Under the pieces are notes generated by a model. The model was not told where the DNA came from, made no database searches, and saw only the letters and a list, made by a program, of their open reading frames with translations. Shown piece by piece: positions 45,955-58,570 of a stretch of 64,000 nucleotides of DNA. A program made the translations under genes and the position numbers. Position 1 is the stretch's first letter. Every line of letters starts with the position of its first letter. Source of the stretch: Pelecanus crispus (lineage: Eukaryota > Chordata > Aves > Pelecaniformes > Pelecanidae); NCBI RefSeq assembly GCF_030463565.1, contig NC_134646.1, positions 69,581,710 to 69,645,709 of the forward strand, read 5' to 3'.

Positions 45955-48900
45955 CATCTAAGAATATGGGATGCTTCTAGGAGATGAGGCAAGCCTGGAG
46001 TCTCTCTTCCTTTGCACAAAATCCCAGACTATTTCTGTAAAATTGCTTAATTGCTTTTAAACATTTTTTTTTTTTTCAAAGTGGCTTTTGCCACAACAAT
46101 GAATCCAAATTGTACTTCTTTTTATCGACAGTGTCTTAAGGATGTGTTTATCCCTGATCTGCTATTGATCCTGTTTTCTTGTCGTCTTCTGAGTATGTAT
46201 TTTGGTTGTCTTAAAAAGATCTTTTGTTTAAAATATATTACAAAAGCTTTAGGTAATTCAACCACTGCTCAGGTGTTTTGATTCTCCTTGAGACTTCACA
46301 ATCTTTTGAAACACAGGGTTCTCAGGTCATATACTGCCCTGGGACCTCTCCCACACCCACAAATAAGAGACAGTTTTGTTGTTAACTCTTGATTTCCCAT
46401 GCTAGTGATAGTTTGTATCCATTTCTTAGTACTGTTTTATGTTTTTCAAAATATGTGTTAAAATCTTTTTTTCTGGTAGTGCCTAAAAATTACTATTTTT
46501 AAACACGTTATTTGTCATTGTTTCAAGTTGTATTGGATAGGATAAATTTGAGTGGCTGTAGAGCCTTACTTCACCATGTCACTGCTTGTCACAGGTTTTC
46601 ATGGGAACTTCATAGCACAAATTCCTGACAAGCACAGTAGAAAGCAGCTGCATTTTGTGTGTGGTTTTATTTTATTATGTAAAATCTCAGCAAAAAGACT
46701 TTCTTTTCCTTTCCCAACTTTTACGTAAGCTTCAATATCAGTGTAATGTTACGGTATAAATCTCACAACACGCATTTCTATTGAAATCAGTTTGATTTTT
46801 GTGCTTTTTCATTGCCAAGCATCTACTGTTATCAGTATAATGTAGTGTTTAACTGTGCCAGGCTAGGGGATTTGTGGAATAAGGGAGTAAGTTACAAACA
46901 ATATAAAGGAGGTGGGATAGACTGTAATGGTAGACTATGGGGTTTAGTACGTAGTTTGGGAGCACCGAAGCCTGAATTGTCTCACAAGATCTTGTCTAAG
47001 TTTTTCTTCAGTGGCTGGGGCACTTCTGTGTCTGGGCATCTGAGCTCCACACACTATGCAGTCTCTGTGCTGCAGAGATTTCCCCAGTGGTGTGAGTTCC
47101 ATCCTGTTCTTTATGTATCAGCCTAGTTACATGGAACTTGCAGCAACATAATGGATCTAGAGACCAGTACCTTTTTTCAGATTTTGGTTGAAAGAAGCAG
47201 GTGGACATTCAAAGACATAAACACGGAGAATGCCCACATAAGGCCCATTGCTGCAGGGCTTCTATGAAACTGTAGGATGACGGTTCCTACAGATAGGAAA
47301 CAGACTGAAAAAAGCTGTTTTTTAATAATGCTATGAGAAAATCATCAAGTCTGTTATATATATGGTTTATTTGATAGGGCTTTTGGTTTAAAAAAATTAT
47401 AGAAAGCAGACAGAAATCACCATATTCAACACCTTGTTTCAAGGACATGAGTTGCAAGGTCTAAGGGCAGATGGTGTTTTTAGACAACCTGATTTTCAAC
47501 TGACATCAGACTGCCTTCATAGGACAGTATGGATGTTTTCTATTTCACTTCTTCCCCTTCTCCTCCACTATCCAGTTAGAGCTTGTGAAGTGTGGCATCT
47601 CGCACTTGACATGGTGGGGAGTAGGGACTATGCAAAGCGGGTGATTTCTATCAATAGTGAGACCAATCGCTCAGTTCTGAGAGTAAAAGGAAAAAGAATC
47701 TCAGCTTCAGTGTGGAATGCGCTGTTTAATCAACTAGTAGCAGAGTACTATTTGCTCTCTGACTCTGTTTGAAGGAGATGTCTGTTACTTTCTACAAAGA
47801 ATGGGATCTTTCTGCGGGAGCCTGGAAGAGTTGTTGATTAGAGTCCAGCCAGGTGAGGCTAGACTCTATTTATTTAACAGGTCTGCCACCTATGATGGTG
47901 TATCAAAATAGGAATTTCCCCCCCTCTTTTTTCAGGTTTGTATCTTGTCCCAAGGAGAAGCTATAGATTACTATTGAATGGATTGAGTGTATTTTTTCTG
48001 TGACCTTATGATCTAATATTCTTCAGTGAGCTGAAGAACTATCTGGGAAATAAAGAAAAAATTGAAACCAAATTGTCAGTGGGTGTATCCACCAGATGGT
48101 GATGTTCTACCAAATTATTTGCACATTGATCGTGCAGTAAAAATCTTGTAGTTTGAGGGAATTCTGATTACTTCTTAAATTTCAGATGAGTGAGTCTTCT
48201 TGTTGCTTCACTGATAATTATGTTTGGAAAGAGAACATGTTTCTGCCCATGCTGAAGAGTCTACCCTGTCTGTGTCCAGTACAATGGACACAGTGAAGAA
48301 TGGGGAAGAAAAATCTTTCACTTCTACCATATTGAAACTGGGAAAATACTAGCATATTAGAAGTAAGATTTACATGGTTACTTTACAATTATGGAGGACC
48401 ATGCATCTGGCAGCCTTGTTTACCATTTAGGGCAGTTTATTTCTTTGAGAAAGCAAGCAGCAGAATGAGAAGGGTGAGGAGGGCTTGCATTGCTATATTG
48501 TTCCATGGCTCCTCTTTCCTTAGCCTGGAGGATCATGTGGATGAATGCCAAAGGTTTGGTTTGCTGGGTGGGGCCTCATCTGCATCTCAAGCTGGAGAGG
48601 AACAGATCTGCTGTATTCACCCTCCCTTTTCCTTGGCTGCTTGTTGAGATGAACAGCCCTTGGGAAAGCTGTGTTATGGGAAGTTACACAATTTAAAGTC
48701 TAGCTTTTCTGTCTTGCTATACAATAAACATCACTGCAGCTTATGCACATGCACTGGAGCCACTCAGATGGAAAGAACTTTGCTATTAGAAATTGTTAGT
48801 TATTGATTTAGTTTGAGGAGTAACTACCAGTAAAATTGGATACATCAAAAGTCTACACCAGTTTTATCTAACAGAGTAAAGGATTCTCAGAAAACACGGG

Positions 48901-51900
48901 AATGTTTTTTTCTGTTTAGTCCTAAACTACAATCAGAAAAATCAAAATGATAATTTGTTGGTCCACCTCTTTCTCATTGTCAGTGACACTGTTCCACACG
49001 CAGAACTCCAGTGAAGCTATTCTGTAGGATATCAACCACCTGTAAATAGAAACTGTGCTGTATTTGATCCAAGAAGGTCAAGAGGGCCAATTAGTATACC
49101 TGCAAAATTCACCATTTGTAATGGGAATGCTCTTCCCAGGATAGAATATCGGTGATGGTAATGCTAGTCTTAAAGTTACATTTGCCAAAGAAAACACTTG
49201 TTATTACTTAAAAAAAAAAAACCCAAACAAAAAAAACCCAATGAAATTAAAATGCTACTGTACAAAATAGCAATTTCAAATTAGGGATTCAGTAAAAATT
49301 ATTTCTGTTAATTGTGAGTATTGTCTGCCTTTTCTGATAATTACATCCTAGTTTGAGAGGGTTCCAGTTTAGGGCAGGTCTCATGGTGGGAACACTGATA
49401 CTATTAAGATCAATATGGTTCACACATCCAATTCTGCTCTTCGCCACAGACTTCTTGGTAGAGGTGGATCATCTGGGGCCACAGTGCATTTGAAAGGAAA
49501 TGGGATGATGTTCCTTCTTCCTGCCAGGATGACATTAATTACATGCTGCGGGTGCTGGCCATCTCCCTCAATACTGTTAATCCAGTCGTCTTCATGTTCT
49601 TAGCCTCCTTGTTCTTAGCCAGGACAGCTGGGACTGATTTTTGTGTAGTTGCGTCAACACTACAAGCACAAATACAGTAGTTCTCCACATCCCTCCCTAC
49701 AGCTAGATGCTTTTGTAGAGCTTATGTGTATGTGCTGATAGTTTTGTGGGTTTTGTTTTCTTTTGAAGCTAAAAAGATAAACAATTGCCCTCTCTCATGA
49801 CCAGTATGCATTGGTCATTTTTTGTTATCACTCTGGAAACTAACCTACAATTCCCCACTCCATTCTGCACTGCCATTTGTTGAGGCAGAAAAACAGCTCA
49901 GTTTGTTGCCCTTGGTCTTTAGAGTACAATGTATCTTTGAGAGTTTTTAATGGTGTAACTTTGTAAGTAGCGTTATCAGTGAAATGGCTTGAGATACTTG
50001 GACTGGACTGTACCAGCTAGGGGAAGCTGTCACATGGGCTTTTCTTTTTTACTCTGTAAATCCATGGATGACTTGCTCATTAAATAGGTTTTCTCCTGCA
50101 GCCAAGTGTTTGATGGACAACACTGAACGTTCAGGAAACTGTGAGAGAGCTTACATGAGTTTTCCAAGTTCTGTAACATTCATTAGGAAATTAGTGAGGA
50201 ACTTGTGAAAGCTAAAAACCCAACAGATATTCTGGTGCACTCTTGCTACACGTAGGTGGATGGCACTGTGCTTGCCCTGTGCAAGCTGGGAGTGTGCCAT
50301 CAATTTATTCTGCTACACACATGGGGTGTTTGAGCTGTGGCCAGAAATGTTTGTAAACTCTTTGGGATTCTTCAGCATTCGTCTTCAGGTATTTGGTTTG
50401 GTCACATACTTTGATGAGAAGTGTGATCAAAACCAAGTTGTTCTGTGAGCAGCTGTCCTCTTTATTATGGATTTGTGTCCAATAGGTGGATTCCTTTCTA
50501 TCTAGTATCAGTGAAGTTCTGACGGTAGCTTTTCCTATGGGTAAGACAGCATTCACCTAGATTTTCTGTTGTCTAGTAAGGATTTAGTTCACACAGTTGA
50601 ACTTCCCTCAGTATATTCACTGATAAGGTCTCCTCTAACCAGCCATTCATTTTAATGAAATGTATAGAAAAATAATAACTTTGAAACCATTGCCCTTCTG
50701 TCAAATCTGGTTGAGATTTGCCAAACTTCTGTAGGAAAGAAGAGGCCAGGCTGGCAGATGAGGAGTCACACTGATTGCATAATCTTGTTTCCTATGAAAC
50801 CAGGCTAACAGGGAAGCATTAGGTGGCTAATCTTCAAACCTGTCCCAGACAAGGGAATCTTGCAAAGAAAACGGTGCTTGTAGTGTCATACAGACTATCT
50901 TTGTGAAACGTATGCTGGTTTGGCACCTAGACTTTAGTGAAACTGCCCAACTAAATTGTTAGTGGGAGCTGTGCCATCTGAACAGATGGGCATGTGTAGG
51001 CAGTCAGTAGTCATGTTTGTTCTTCATTTATGGGAATTTAGACCAGGATTTGAAATACCATGAAGCATAAAAAACAAAATGCCCGGGTAGGCTACCCTCC
51101 GGTTTACATCCAAACTAGGTGTCTTGAGCATTTGCCCTGTTGCAGAGAGGACATCCTCTCAGTAAGCTGGTCTAGGACAGGACATCTGAGAGAAATAGTT
51201 TTTGGCTTGAATACTTCACCCATCTCAATATTCAGATTTGTCAATTCATTCTGTCCTTCCATTCCAATCCATTTTCCCTGTGACTCTTCAGACCATGTTA
51301 TTTTTGCTTTTGAATCCTTTTAACGACTTTCCCATATCTACTGCATTCAATTCCAGCTTCCTTGCAGTCATAACTGTGAGTGATTCCAGCTGTGCCTGGA
51401 ATTCTGCTCACTTCTTTCCACATCATCTTCTTGCCCATTTGCTGGGGTAAAGTTACTTCTCAAAGCATGTGGGTATATACACAAATTGGTATGAGCTAGG
51501 TTAGGTTGGAAACCTACAGTGTGTCAGCTGCACCCCCATAACTACCCAGTTGCATTCTCTTCCTGGCTGTAAATATAAGTAATTTCCCTCCAAATTCTTA
51601 CCCTTTTAAGTGTGTGCATTAGTGAGTATGACCAGGCATAGAAGTAGTTGCTGAGTGGTAGATACCTAATTGTAGGTAACCTTACAGTAACTTCCATGTA
51701 TATTCAGTCCAAGCTTTCTTCAAAATATTTAGCCACCACCTCCAGTATTGGACCTGGCATTCAGAGCAGTTTTAGGCCTTTGTATATTAGGAGCATTTTA
51801 CAATGTTGCTGTGGCAGCAAAACCTTCTAATAGAGACAGGTTATACCAACAAAACAGTTCTTTGGCTACAGTGGCCTATACCTGTTCATCAAACAAAATA

Positions 51901-52180
51901 AGCTAAATCACAAAGAGACTTTCTTGCTTCTGACTTCGTTTCATCTATGGTAAGGTTTTGGACAGAATGATTATGTCAAACAGGTCTGATTTTTATCACT
52001 TTCCATCTTGACATAGATAATCTAAGAAAATCTGTACATGCACACCTGGCCTTACTGAAAGCACACATGTTCTGCAATAATGTTAGATAATAACAGAGTT
52101 GAGTGATGAAATTTTGAGCCTGGCCCTTCATCTGTTCATGCTGTGTGGTATTACTTTGAATGTCTGCACTAAGCATTCTG
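45955..52180. other. Non-coding stretch
   Basis: No gene is recognised. It contains T13 at 46064-46076 and A12 followed by an A-rich tract at 49210-49238. Frames of up to 112 codons (46812-47126, 47434-47772) show no known domain and lack splice-flanked boundaries. Confidence 0.4.
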
Positions 52181-52184
52181 TCTC

Positions 52185-52290
52185 ATTTAGATTAAGTCTC
52201 ATGAGACAGGGGCCACGTCTTCCCCTCTGTATCGCACAGCCTCAGATACCTCGATGGCACTCAAGAAATAATAAGTAATTTAAGGCCAAT
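52185..52290 (+). mobile_element. Fossil L2-like 3' tail
   Basis: TCATGAGACAGGGGCCACGT, then CTTCCCCTCTGTATCGCACAG and GGCACTCAAGAAATAATAA, follow the order of the L2-type tail (tgagggcagggacc...ctgtatccc...gcctagcac...ggtgctcaataaat). It is strongly diverged, consistent with an insertion predating birds. Confidence 0.5.
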
Positions 52291-53218
52291 GCTGTTGGAG
52301 AGATCAGCCACATATGGAGTGTTTCTGGCCCATTTGTTGCAGAGGAAATTCTGTACAGGAAGTCAAAGAGGTGGCTAAGGTCAGAGTCGGGGTTTACAGA
52401 GTCTCTGGCAACTTTCTTAGGCACATGTTAAAACAAGTGTTTCTCAGATTCCAGAGGAAAGCAGTAGGCAATATGCATTGCCTGCCACAGACCTACATGT
52501 GTGTAGAGACCCTTTCCCATATACGGCCTTTCATGCGTATTTCTGTGTCTATTTGTTTGGAAACTTTCTTCCTAATTTATGCAAAATCTTACTAGCACAG
52601 AGTATAACCATGTGTTTTGTGACTTAAAAGGGACCTACATAAACATGCTTTTCTGGATTCCTTGTTAATAAATGAATGGATGCACACTTACACAAATGGA
52701 GTACATGCACAGAACAGCTGTTCTGCTACAAGTAAGGGGAGGGGAAAAAGCCCAGATGTCCAGAACAGGGTAGTCTGAGCAGTCAGTCAACAGCCTTAAT
52801 CGTTTGCTAGGCAGGGACAACTTGAGAGCTGCCAGAATAACTGCCTGTGGATCTCGCCAAGGAGCCAAATACCCTGGCTGAGACTATAATATACAGACTA
52901 GCATCTGGGCTCTCTGATCGTCATCAGTCCCTGAGCAGGAAAAGAGGAGGAAGTGGATAATAGTAATTGAAACGCTCACTGCAGCATTTTAAAATTAATT
53001 ATTTAAAATACTTTCTTAAAAAAGTTCAACTATTGGGAAAATAATTAAACATGGTTTTTGAGAGGGAAAAGGCAGTGCTGTCAAAGCAATGCAAGACTCC
53101 TTTTAAGGGATTGTTCTTTAAATGGCTGTGTATTGTTTCCCTTGCTTAGATGTTTCACTCCACACTGCACTCCTACTATTCAGTTAGGCACCAAGATAAT
53201 TTCCATTTGTTCCTGTAG
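52291..53218. other. Non-coding stretch
   Basis: I see nothing recognisable in this interval. Confidence 0.5.
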
Positions 53219-53223
53219 GCTAA

Positions 53224-53793
53224 TGTCTTGGTTTCGGCTGGGATAGAGTTAATTTTCTTCCTAGTAGCAGGCATAGTGCTGTGTTTTGGATTTAATAGGA
53301 GAAGAATGTTGATAACACGTTGATGTTTTTAGTTGTTGCTGAGTACTGCTTATGCTAGTCAAGGACTTTTCAGCTTCCCATGCTCTGCCAGGTGCACAAG
53401 AAACTGGGAGGGGGCACAGCCAGAATAGTTGATCCAAACTGCCCCAAGGGCTATTCCATACCATATGACGTCATGCTCAGTATAGAAACTGGGGGGAGTT
53501 GGCCGGGGAGCAGCGATTGCTGCTTGGGGACTGTCTGGGTATCGGTCGGCAGGTGGTAAGCAATTGCATTGTGCATCACTTGCTTTGTATATCATTTTTA
53601 TTATTATCATTATTATACTGTTACTATTAGCATTACTATTTTACTTTATTTCAATTATTAAACTGTTCTTATCTCAACCCAGGAGTGTTTCTCACTCTTA
53701 CTCCTCTGATTCTCTCCCCCATCCCATCGGGGTAGGGGGAGTGAGCGAGTGGCTGCGTGGTGCTGAGTTGCTGGCTGGGGCTAAACCACGACA
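53224..53793 (+). mobile_element. Solo ERV LTR, family A copy 5
   Basis: A 570-bp LTR (TGTCTTGGTTTCGG...AACCACGACA) lies between perfect 5-bp duplications GCTAA at 53219-53223 and 53794-53798. By eye it is about 90% similar to copy 1. It keeps the full CRE (TGACGTCA, 53466-53473), the TATAGAAA just after it, the (ATT)n tract at about 53595-53650 and the ATTAAA signal. No internal viral genes are adjacent. Confidence 0.93.
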
Positions 53794-53854
53794 GCTAAGT
53801 AGTTGCTATTTGTATGGAGGTAGGTGTAATACAGTCAAGACAAACTGTGGATGT

Positions 53855-53915
53855 GTGTGACTGCACCTCAGTTTCCTCTTATGTGCCCTGGGATAATCTT
53901 GTGCTACAAAGCTGA
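53855..53915 (+). mobile_element. Possible MIR fragment
   Basis: GTGTGACTGCACCTCAGTTT, then CCTCTTATG and GGGATAATC, echo the MIR core (ctgtgtgacc...gtgcctcagtttcctcatctg...gggataat). The piece is short, so confidence is low. Confidence 0.35.
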
Positions 53916-55225
53916 TGTATCCACTAGGTCATATCTTCAAGCATGTTCTCTTACAAACTTTCTTATTTCCCTTTCGCGGGTAGTCTTGTCTCATGTGAAA
54001 ACCAGCAGCATTCATGTGACGTGAGAGGAAATCAGCTCTACCCTGCATCTTTACCTTCTGGTGCCTTATAATGTGGAACATATGTTAAATTAGGGACTAG
54101 GGTGCCTAGTCCTAGATCTCCCATGAAGTTGTGTTAGAATGTCTGAACCTTAGCATCCCTGTATGCTTCTAGGCTTCATAGCTGGATGCCTGTGGCACTA
54201 CTTAGTAGTTGCAATCGAGAATCTGAGAAAGGTTGGCCAAGCCAAGGGCAGAGCCCAACTTCCCAAGAAGCTGATCTATGTTGTCTGCTTTGCTATTTTA
54301 TGCTCCTGTCTCTCGACAGCATCTAAACCTGCACCAAGGTTTCTGATTCTGCTGCTGGGAAAGTGGGGAGAGCTCTGCCATTCTTGGTCATATATGTAGG
54401 GGCTTACACATCCTGCTTTAACCAAGTGGGGAATGGTAATGCTTTTTCTATTTAGGGGCCTGGAGTTCTGTCTTCTTTTGTGATCCAAACACTTTTTTTA
54501 TTTCCTTTTAACGTCCGTAAACACTATACCACAATTTGTTCCTAAGACCAGGAAAAGACACTGAGTAGCTGCAATCTACTAGCACTGCTGTACTACTGTG
54601 TAATCCACCAGCAAAGAGGACTTGTACATGTAGGGACAGATCTCCTCTATATGGGTTATGATAACTCTTTTCTCTCTATGCTACCTCTTTTTTTTCTGGA
54701 GTGGAAGAGGTTGTAGTTGTGATTATGAATTTTTTGAGCTAAATCCCTTGCTTTTGTTACGGCCACAGGGGATGAAGTATGAAAAATACCAACAGCGTGC
54801 TACAGAATAGTCATTGAAAGGATCACTGGAATAATTTTTGGAATGGCTTTCTACTGTTGGATGTTGTACTCAAAAAATAATTTAGCCCTTGCAGTAATAT
54901 TTGTTTTGCAATGTGTTTTTCAAAACTATTTGTATTGTGTTTAATGTTTATAATTTCAAAAGTACACAGTCTGGGTGCTGCAGGCTTAGTAGGTTTAACA
55001 AGCAGAGCAGTATAGAAGATGAAGTTTTGTCAGTGCAAGCAGAGAATGGACACTCTTGCCTCTTTGAGTTCTGTAAAGGTCAAAAATGTTTTATACTTAA
55101 TATTTAAATGCCTTATCTTTCCAGAAAGTAAAGCCTTTTTCAGCTTAAAGTTAGTGCTTATATCACAAGACACTACTAATGAGCTGCAGAGCCTTTCACC
55201 TCTCTGTCCCCCAGTTTAATAACAC
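53916..55225. other. Non-coding stretch
   Basis: No gene is recognised. A 78-codon frame at 54163-54399 has a hydrophobic segment but no recognised homology and no exon boundaries. Confidence 0.4.
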
Positions 55226-55600
55226 AATATAAGAATATAAGAAAAAAATTACTGAGTGAGACCACAGATCCATTTGCTCATCTGACATCCCGCATAATAG
55301 ACAGTAATAGATGACTAAGAAAAGAACACAAAACCAGGGCAATATACTGTAATAGTTCTTCTCCATACCTTCTCCATTCCTACTGTACTGCAGCTTAAGT
55401 TATATCCAATTAATATCCTTAACACATTTTACTTTTGTTAATTTGTCTGATCACTGTTTGAATGCTTCCATATTTCTGGCATCTACAGCATCTTCTTGCA
55501 ATGAGTTCCTGAGCTATTTAGGCAGTAGGTAGAAATCTGTTTCTTTTCAATTCTGCCTAGTTTAGTAGGGATTAATATTTGTTCCTGTTAAATGGAAAGT
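55226..55600 (-). mobile_element. Fossil L3 / CR1-L3-like LINE 3' end
   Basis: The plus strand begins ATATAAGAATATAAG, the complement of the L3-type 3' terminus (...ttcttatgttcttat). It continues with 'gagtgagaccacagatccat' (gggtcagaccaatggtccat). Further in, a 'ctgtttgaatgcttccatatttctggcatctacagcatcttcttgcaatgagttcc' region matches the 3' UTR of that family. The element is on the minus strand, strongly diverged and 5'-truncated. Confidence 0.65.
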
Positions 55601-55639
55601 TCTGGCAATGTCAATCTGATCAGCTCATCGCTGTCCAGC

Positions 55640-55710
55640 GTACTTTAGATTGTAAACTCTTCATGAGTGAGAGCACCTGTTGTGTCTTCAGTACTTGATT
55701 CACTTGGGTC
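55640..55710 (+). mobile_element. Fossil L2/SINE tail-like fragment
   Basis: TTTAGATTGTAAACTCTTCA followed by a 'tgagtgagagcacctgttgtgtc' stretch resembles the common tail 'ttagattgtaagctctttgagggcagggac'. It sits 40 bp from the L3-like fossil, in the opposite orientation. Confidence 0.45.
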
Positions 55711-57831
55711 AATTAGTAAGACCTTTTGCAGTAGACTGCTAAATCAGTCTCGTATTTGGCGTTAGCAAGTAATTTCCCTCCATGTCAGACTAGCTGGGAC
55801 CGTGCAGGGTACTTTGCCTTCGTTCTTTGTGGAGAGGAGAGGATACTAGGATACTACACATTTTCACTGAGGAAATCCCCTGCTATTGTAAGGGCCTATG
55901 AGATTGAATCTCCTACTCTTTTCCATTTTAACATTGCTGTATGTGGCTTTTGTTATTTTTGTTAAGTTTCAGACAGGAAGATGGGGGGCATGCTGAGCTC
56001 AGTTATTGAAAAGATGCATGTGCTCATGGATTCTTCTGAACGAAGTATCTATTATGTGATTACCTGTTACTGTGAAGACAGTTCAGTGGCTTAGGTATCC
56101 TAGTTTTCTAATAAAACATATATATATATATGTGTGTATATATATAAATTTCCAGATTTTTCAAAGCCTGATTGTTACTTTTTTTTTTTTCCGACTGGCA
56201 GCACCAGGAAGTATTCACCTTTGCTCTTTGGACTGTTAAATGTTTCTTCAGGCCCTTAGCTCTGACTGCAGCTTTGCAGGAACAAAGACTCCAGTTCATA
56301 TTGTTCTGTACCGGCTGCTTCTGCCAAACTACTCCAGAACTTTGGCCACTGTATTTCCCTAGGCAGCTGTTCATCTTCCAACCTCTAAAAGGCTTCTTAT
56401 CAAGTCTGTCTCCACAGAATAGGAAAGCAATTCATTCCATAGTAAGCACCATTGCTAGGCTGCTGTCCTTTTCTACCTGAGAGGTTAGGAAGGTTTTACC
56501 CTCTGATTATGGGCTTCAGCTTGGGGAAACTCCAGATTCTTTGATTCAGGTAAAATCTGACTAAGGCAACTTGAGCCCAAACACCTTTTTCAATGGTGGT
56601 TCACCTTTGCAATGGTGGTTCACCATGAGAACATATTTCATGCTCAGAGATACATCAAAATTCTTTGTCATGTAATAAATACGATCTAAATCTACCACAT
56701 CAAAGTGGCATGGAGGTAAGGTAACTGAAGGTTTCTATATTCCTGCTGGATCCTCTTCTGCTTCCTAGAGTAGAATGCAATCTCTGTAGGTAGAGCTTGA
56801 TTTTCAGGAAATAAAATTTCATATGACTGTCTCCAAGACCAGTATTTCTGCTTGGAGATGGAAGCCACAGATTGTCTAGGGCTCAACTGAGAACAGCAAT
56901 AATGTGGTGAGAAGCCTGAAGAGGCAGTATTCCTCTCTTTCCTGGCTAGAAAAGTACTGGCCTTTCCCCCCCGAAACCTGTTAGGTTAGATTAAATTAAC
57001 AATGGTGAGATCTTTGTAGTAACCTTTTACATTTTAGGCCTGTAGAATATACTCAGAATGTGTTTCAAGCTTTTCTCTGCCAAAAAGACAATGCTCTCCC
57101 TTTTTATTTTTAATGAAAGTTCAGATTTTCTCAAAATAACAGCTCTTAAGGAACTGGAACAGAAAAATAAATAAGCAGATAACACCTCAGTATCATAATT
57201 GGTGAAAAATCACAAGGATTTTCAGTGTCACTTCGGCTTTGCTTATTTCAGTCCTCAGAAGTAACAACATCTTCCAGATGCCAAATCTATATTTCCCAGA
57301 ATGGGAACAGGAGCATCCATGGAGTGAGATGGGCAGGTGTGGTGTTAGGTTTAGAAATGATGGGCTGGGATGTATAACAAGGGCAATGATTCAAAGAAGA
57401 GGCCAGGATGAAGGAGAGAATGAGTGTATTTCAGTTCAGTTTCATCAACTATGCCAATATAAGCCCTTTTCAGATGGGGAGGAACTTCTCATTATATACC
57501 TTACCTCCAAGAAGTTAACTTTTGGGCCTGGCTAGGGTTGGAAATTCTGTGCTGCCATAACAAGCGATGGCATGAGAAAAACAAACTCCCTCAATTGGCT
57601 CTGAGACTCCGTCTGTAAAACATCGGGTGAGGTTCTGCTTGGGGCTCTGCCAGCTTCCTTTGGCATGAATCCTGGCACAAATGCCTGGCACTAGCAAGTC
57701 TGCTGGGAGGAAAGGTTATAGCAGTACAAAACTGCTGCAGCATCCTTTGTGCCAAAGGCTGCTCCAAGAAGCCACTGCAAACCAAAGGACAAACAGTTTT
57801 AAAGGTAGACAAGCATGGCTTGCAGATGTGC
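55711..57831. other. Non-coding stretch with a TA/TG microsatellite
   Basis: No gene is recognised. It contains a (TA)n(TG)n(TA)n tract at 56117-56147 and a 15-bp unit (CAATGGTGGTTCACC) repeated with a 19-bp period from 56591. Confidence 0.4.
56117..56147. repeat. (TA)n(TG)n(TA)n microsatellite
   Basis: ATATATATATATGTGTGTATATATAT-type tract. It could fold into a short hairpin. Confidence 0.9.
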
Positions 57832-58570
57832 AGAATCAAAAAACATTTGAGGTTGGAAGGGACCTTTGGACTTCATCTTGTCCAACCCCTCTGCTAAAGC
57901 AGGGTCAACTAGAGCAGGCTGCCCAGAACTATGTCCAGATGGCTTCTGAATACCTCCAAGAATGGAGACTCCACAACCTACCTGGGCAACCTGTTCCAGT
58001 GCTCAGTCACCCTCACAGTAAAAAAGTGTTTCCTGATGTTCAGAGGGAGCCTCCTGTGTTTCAGTTTGTGCCCATTGCCTCTTGTCCTGTCACTGGGTAC
58101 TGCTGGCTCCTTCTTTACACTATCCCTTTAGATACTTATAGACATTGATGAAATCCCCCCTGATCCTTCTCTTCCATAGGCTAAACAATCCCAGCTCTCT
58201 TAGCCTTTCCTCACATGAGAGATGCTCCAGTGCCTTCATCATCGTTGTGTTCCTTCACTTGACTCTCTCCAGTAGCTCCACGTCTTTCTAGAGCTGAGGA
58301 GCCCAGAACTGGACACAGTACTCAGGTGTGGCCTCACCAGTGCAGAATAGAGAGGAAGGATCACCTCCCTCGACCTGCTGGTCACATTCCTCCTAATGCA
58401 GCCAAGGATACCATTACAGTTCTTTGCTGCAAGGACACATTGATGGCTCATGTTCAACTTGGTGTCCACAGACCCCCAGGTCCTTTTCTGCAAAGTTGCT
58501 GTCCAGCCAGTTGCCCCCCAGCATATACTGGTGTATCTCTTACCAGCACTGCTCTGCTGGAACACCTGAG
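57832..58570 (-). mobile_element. CR1 LINE, 5'-truncated, with reverse-transcriptase C-terminus
   Basis: On the minus strand this is a typical avian CR1 tail. A frame at 58688-58239 contains decayed ORF2 sequence: [16 protein letters not shown] and [17 protein letters not shown], the end of the reverse-transcriptase region. It then breaks. The 3' UTR follows down to GGTTGGAAGGGACC (plus strand, 57853-57866). The terminal octamers are eroded to a single CAGAATCA. CR1 supplies reverse transcription and second-strand synthesis in intact copies. This one lacks the endonuclease and most of the polymerase and cannot move. Residues upstream of about 58570 no longer look like CR1. Confidence 0.92.

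Noticed and set aside
47434..47772. A 112-codon plus-strand frame considered as a possible retrocopy
   Set aside because: No family could be recognised with confidence, and no acceptor, donor or poly(A) tail frames it.
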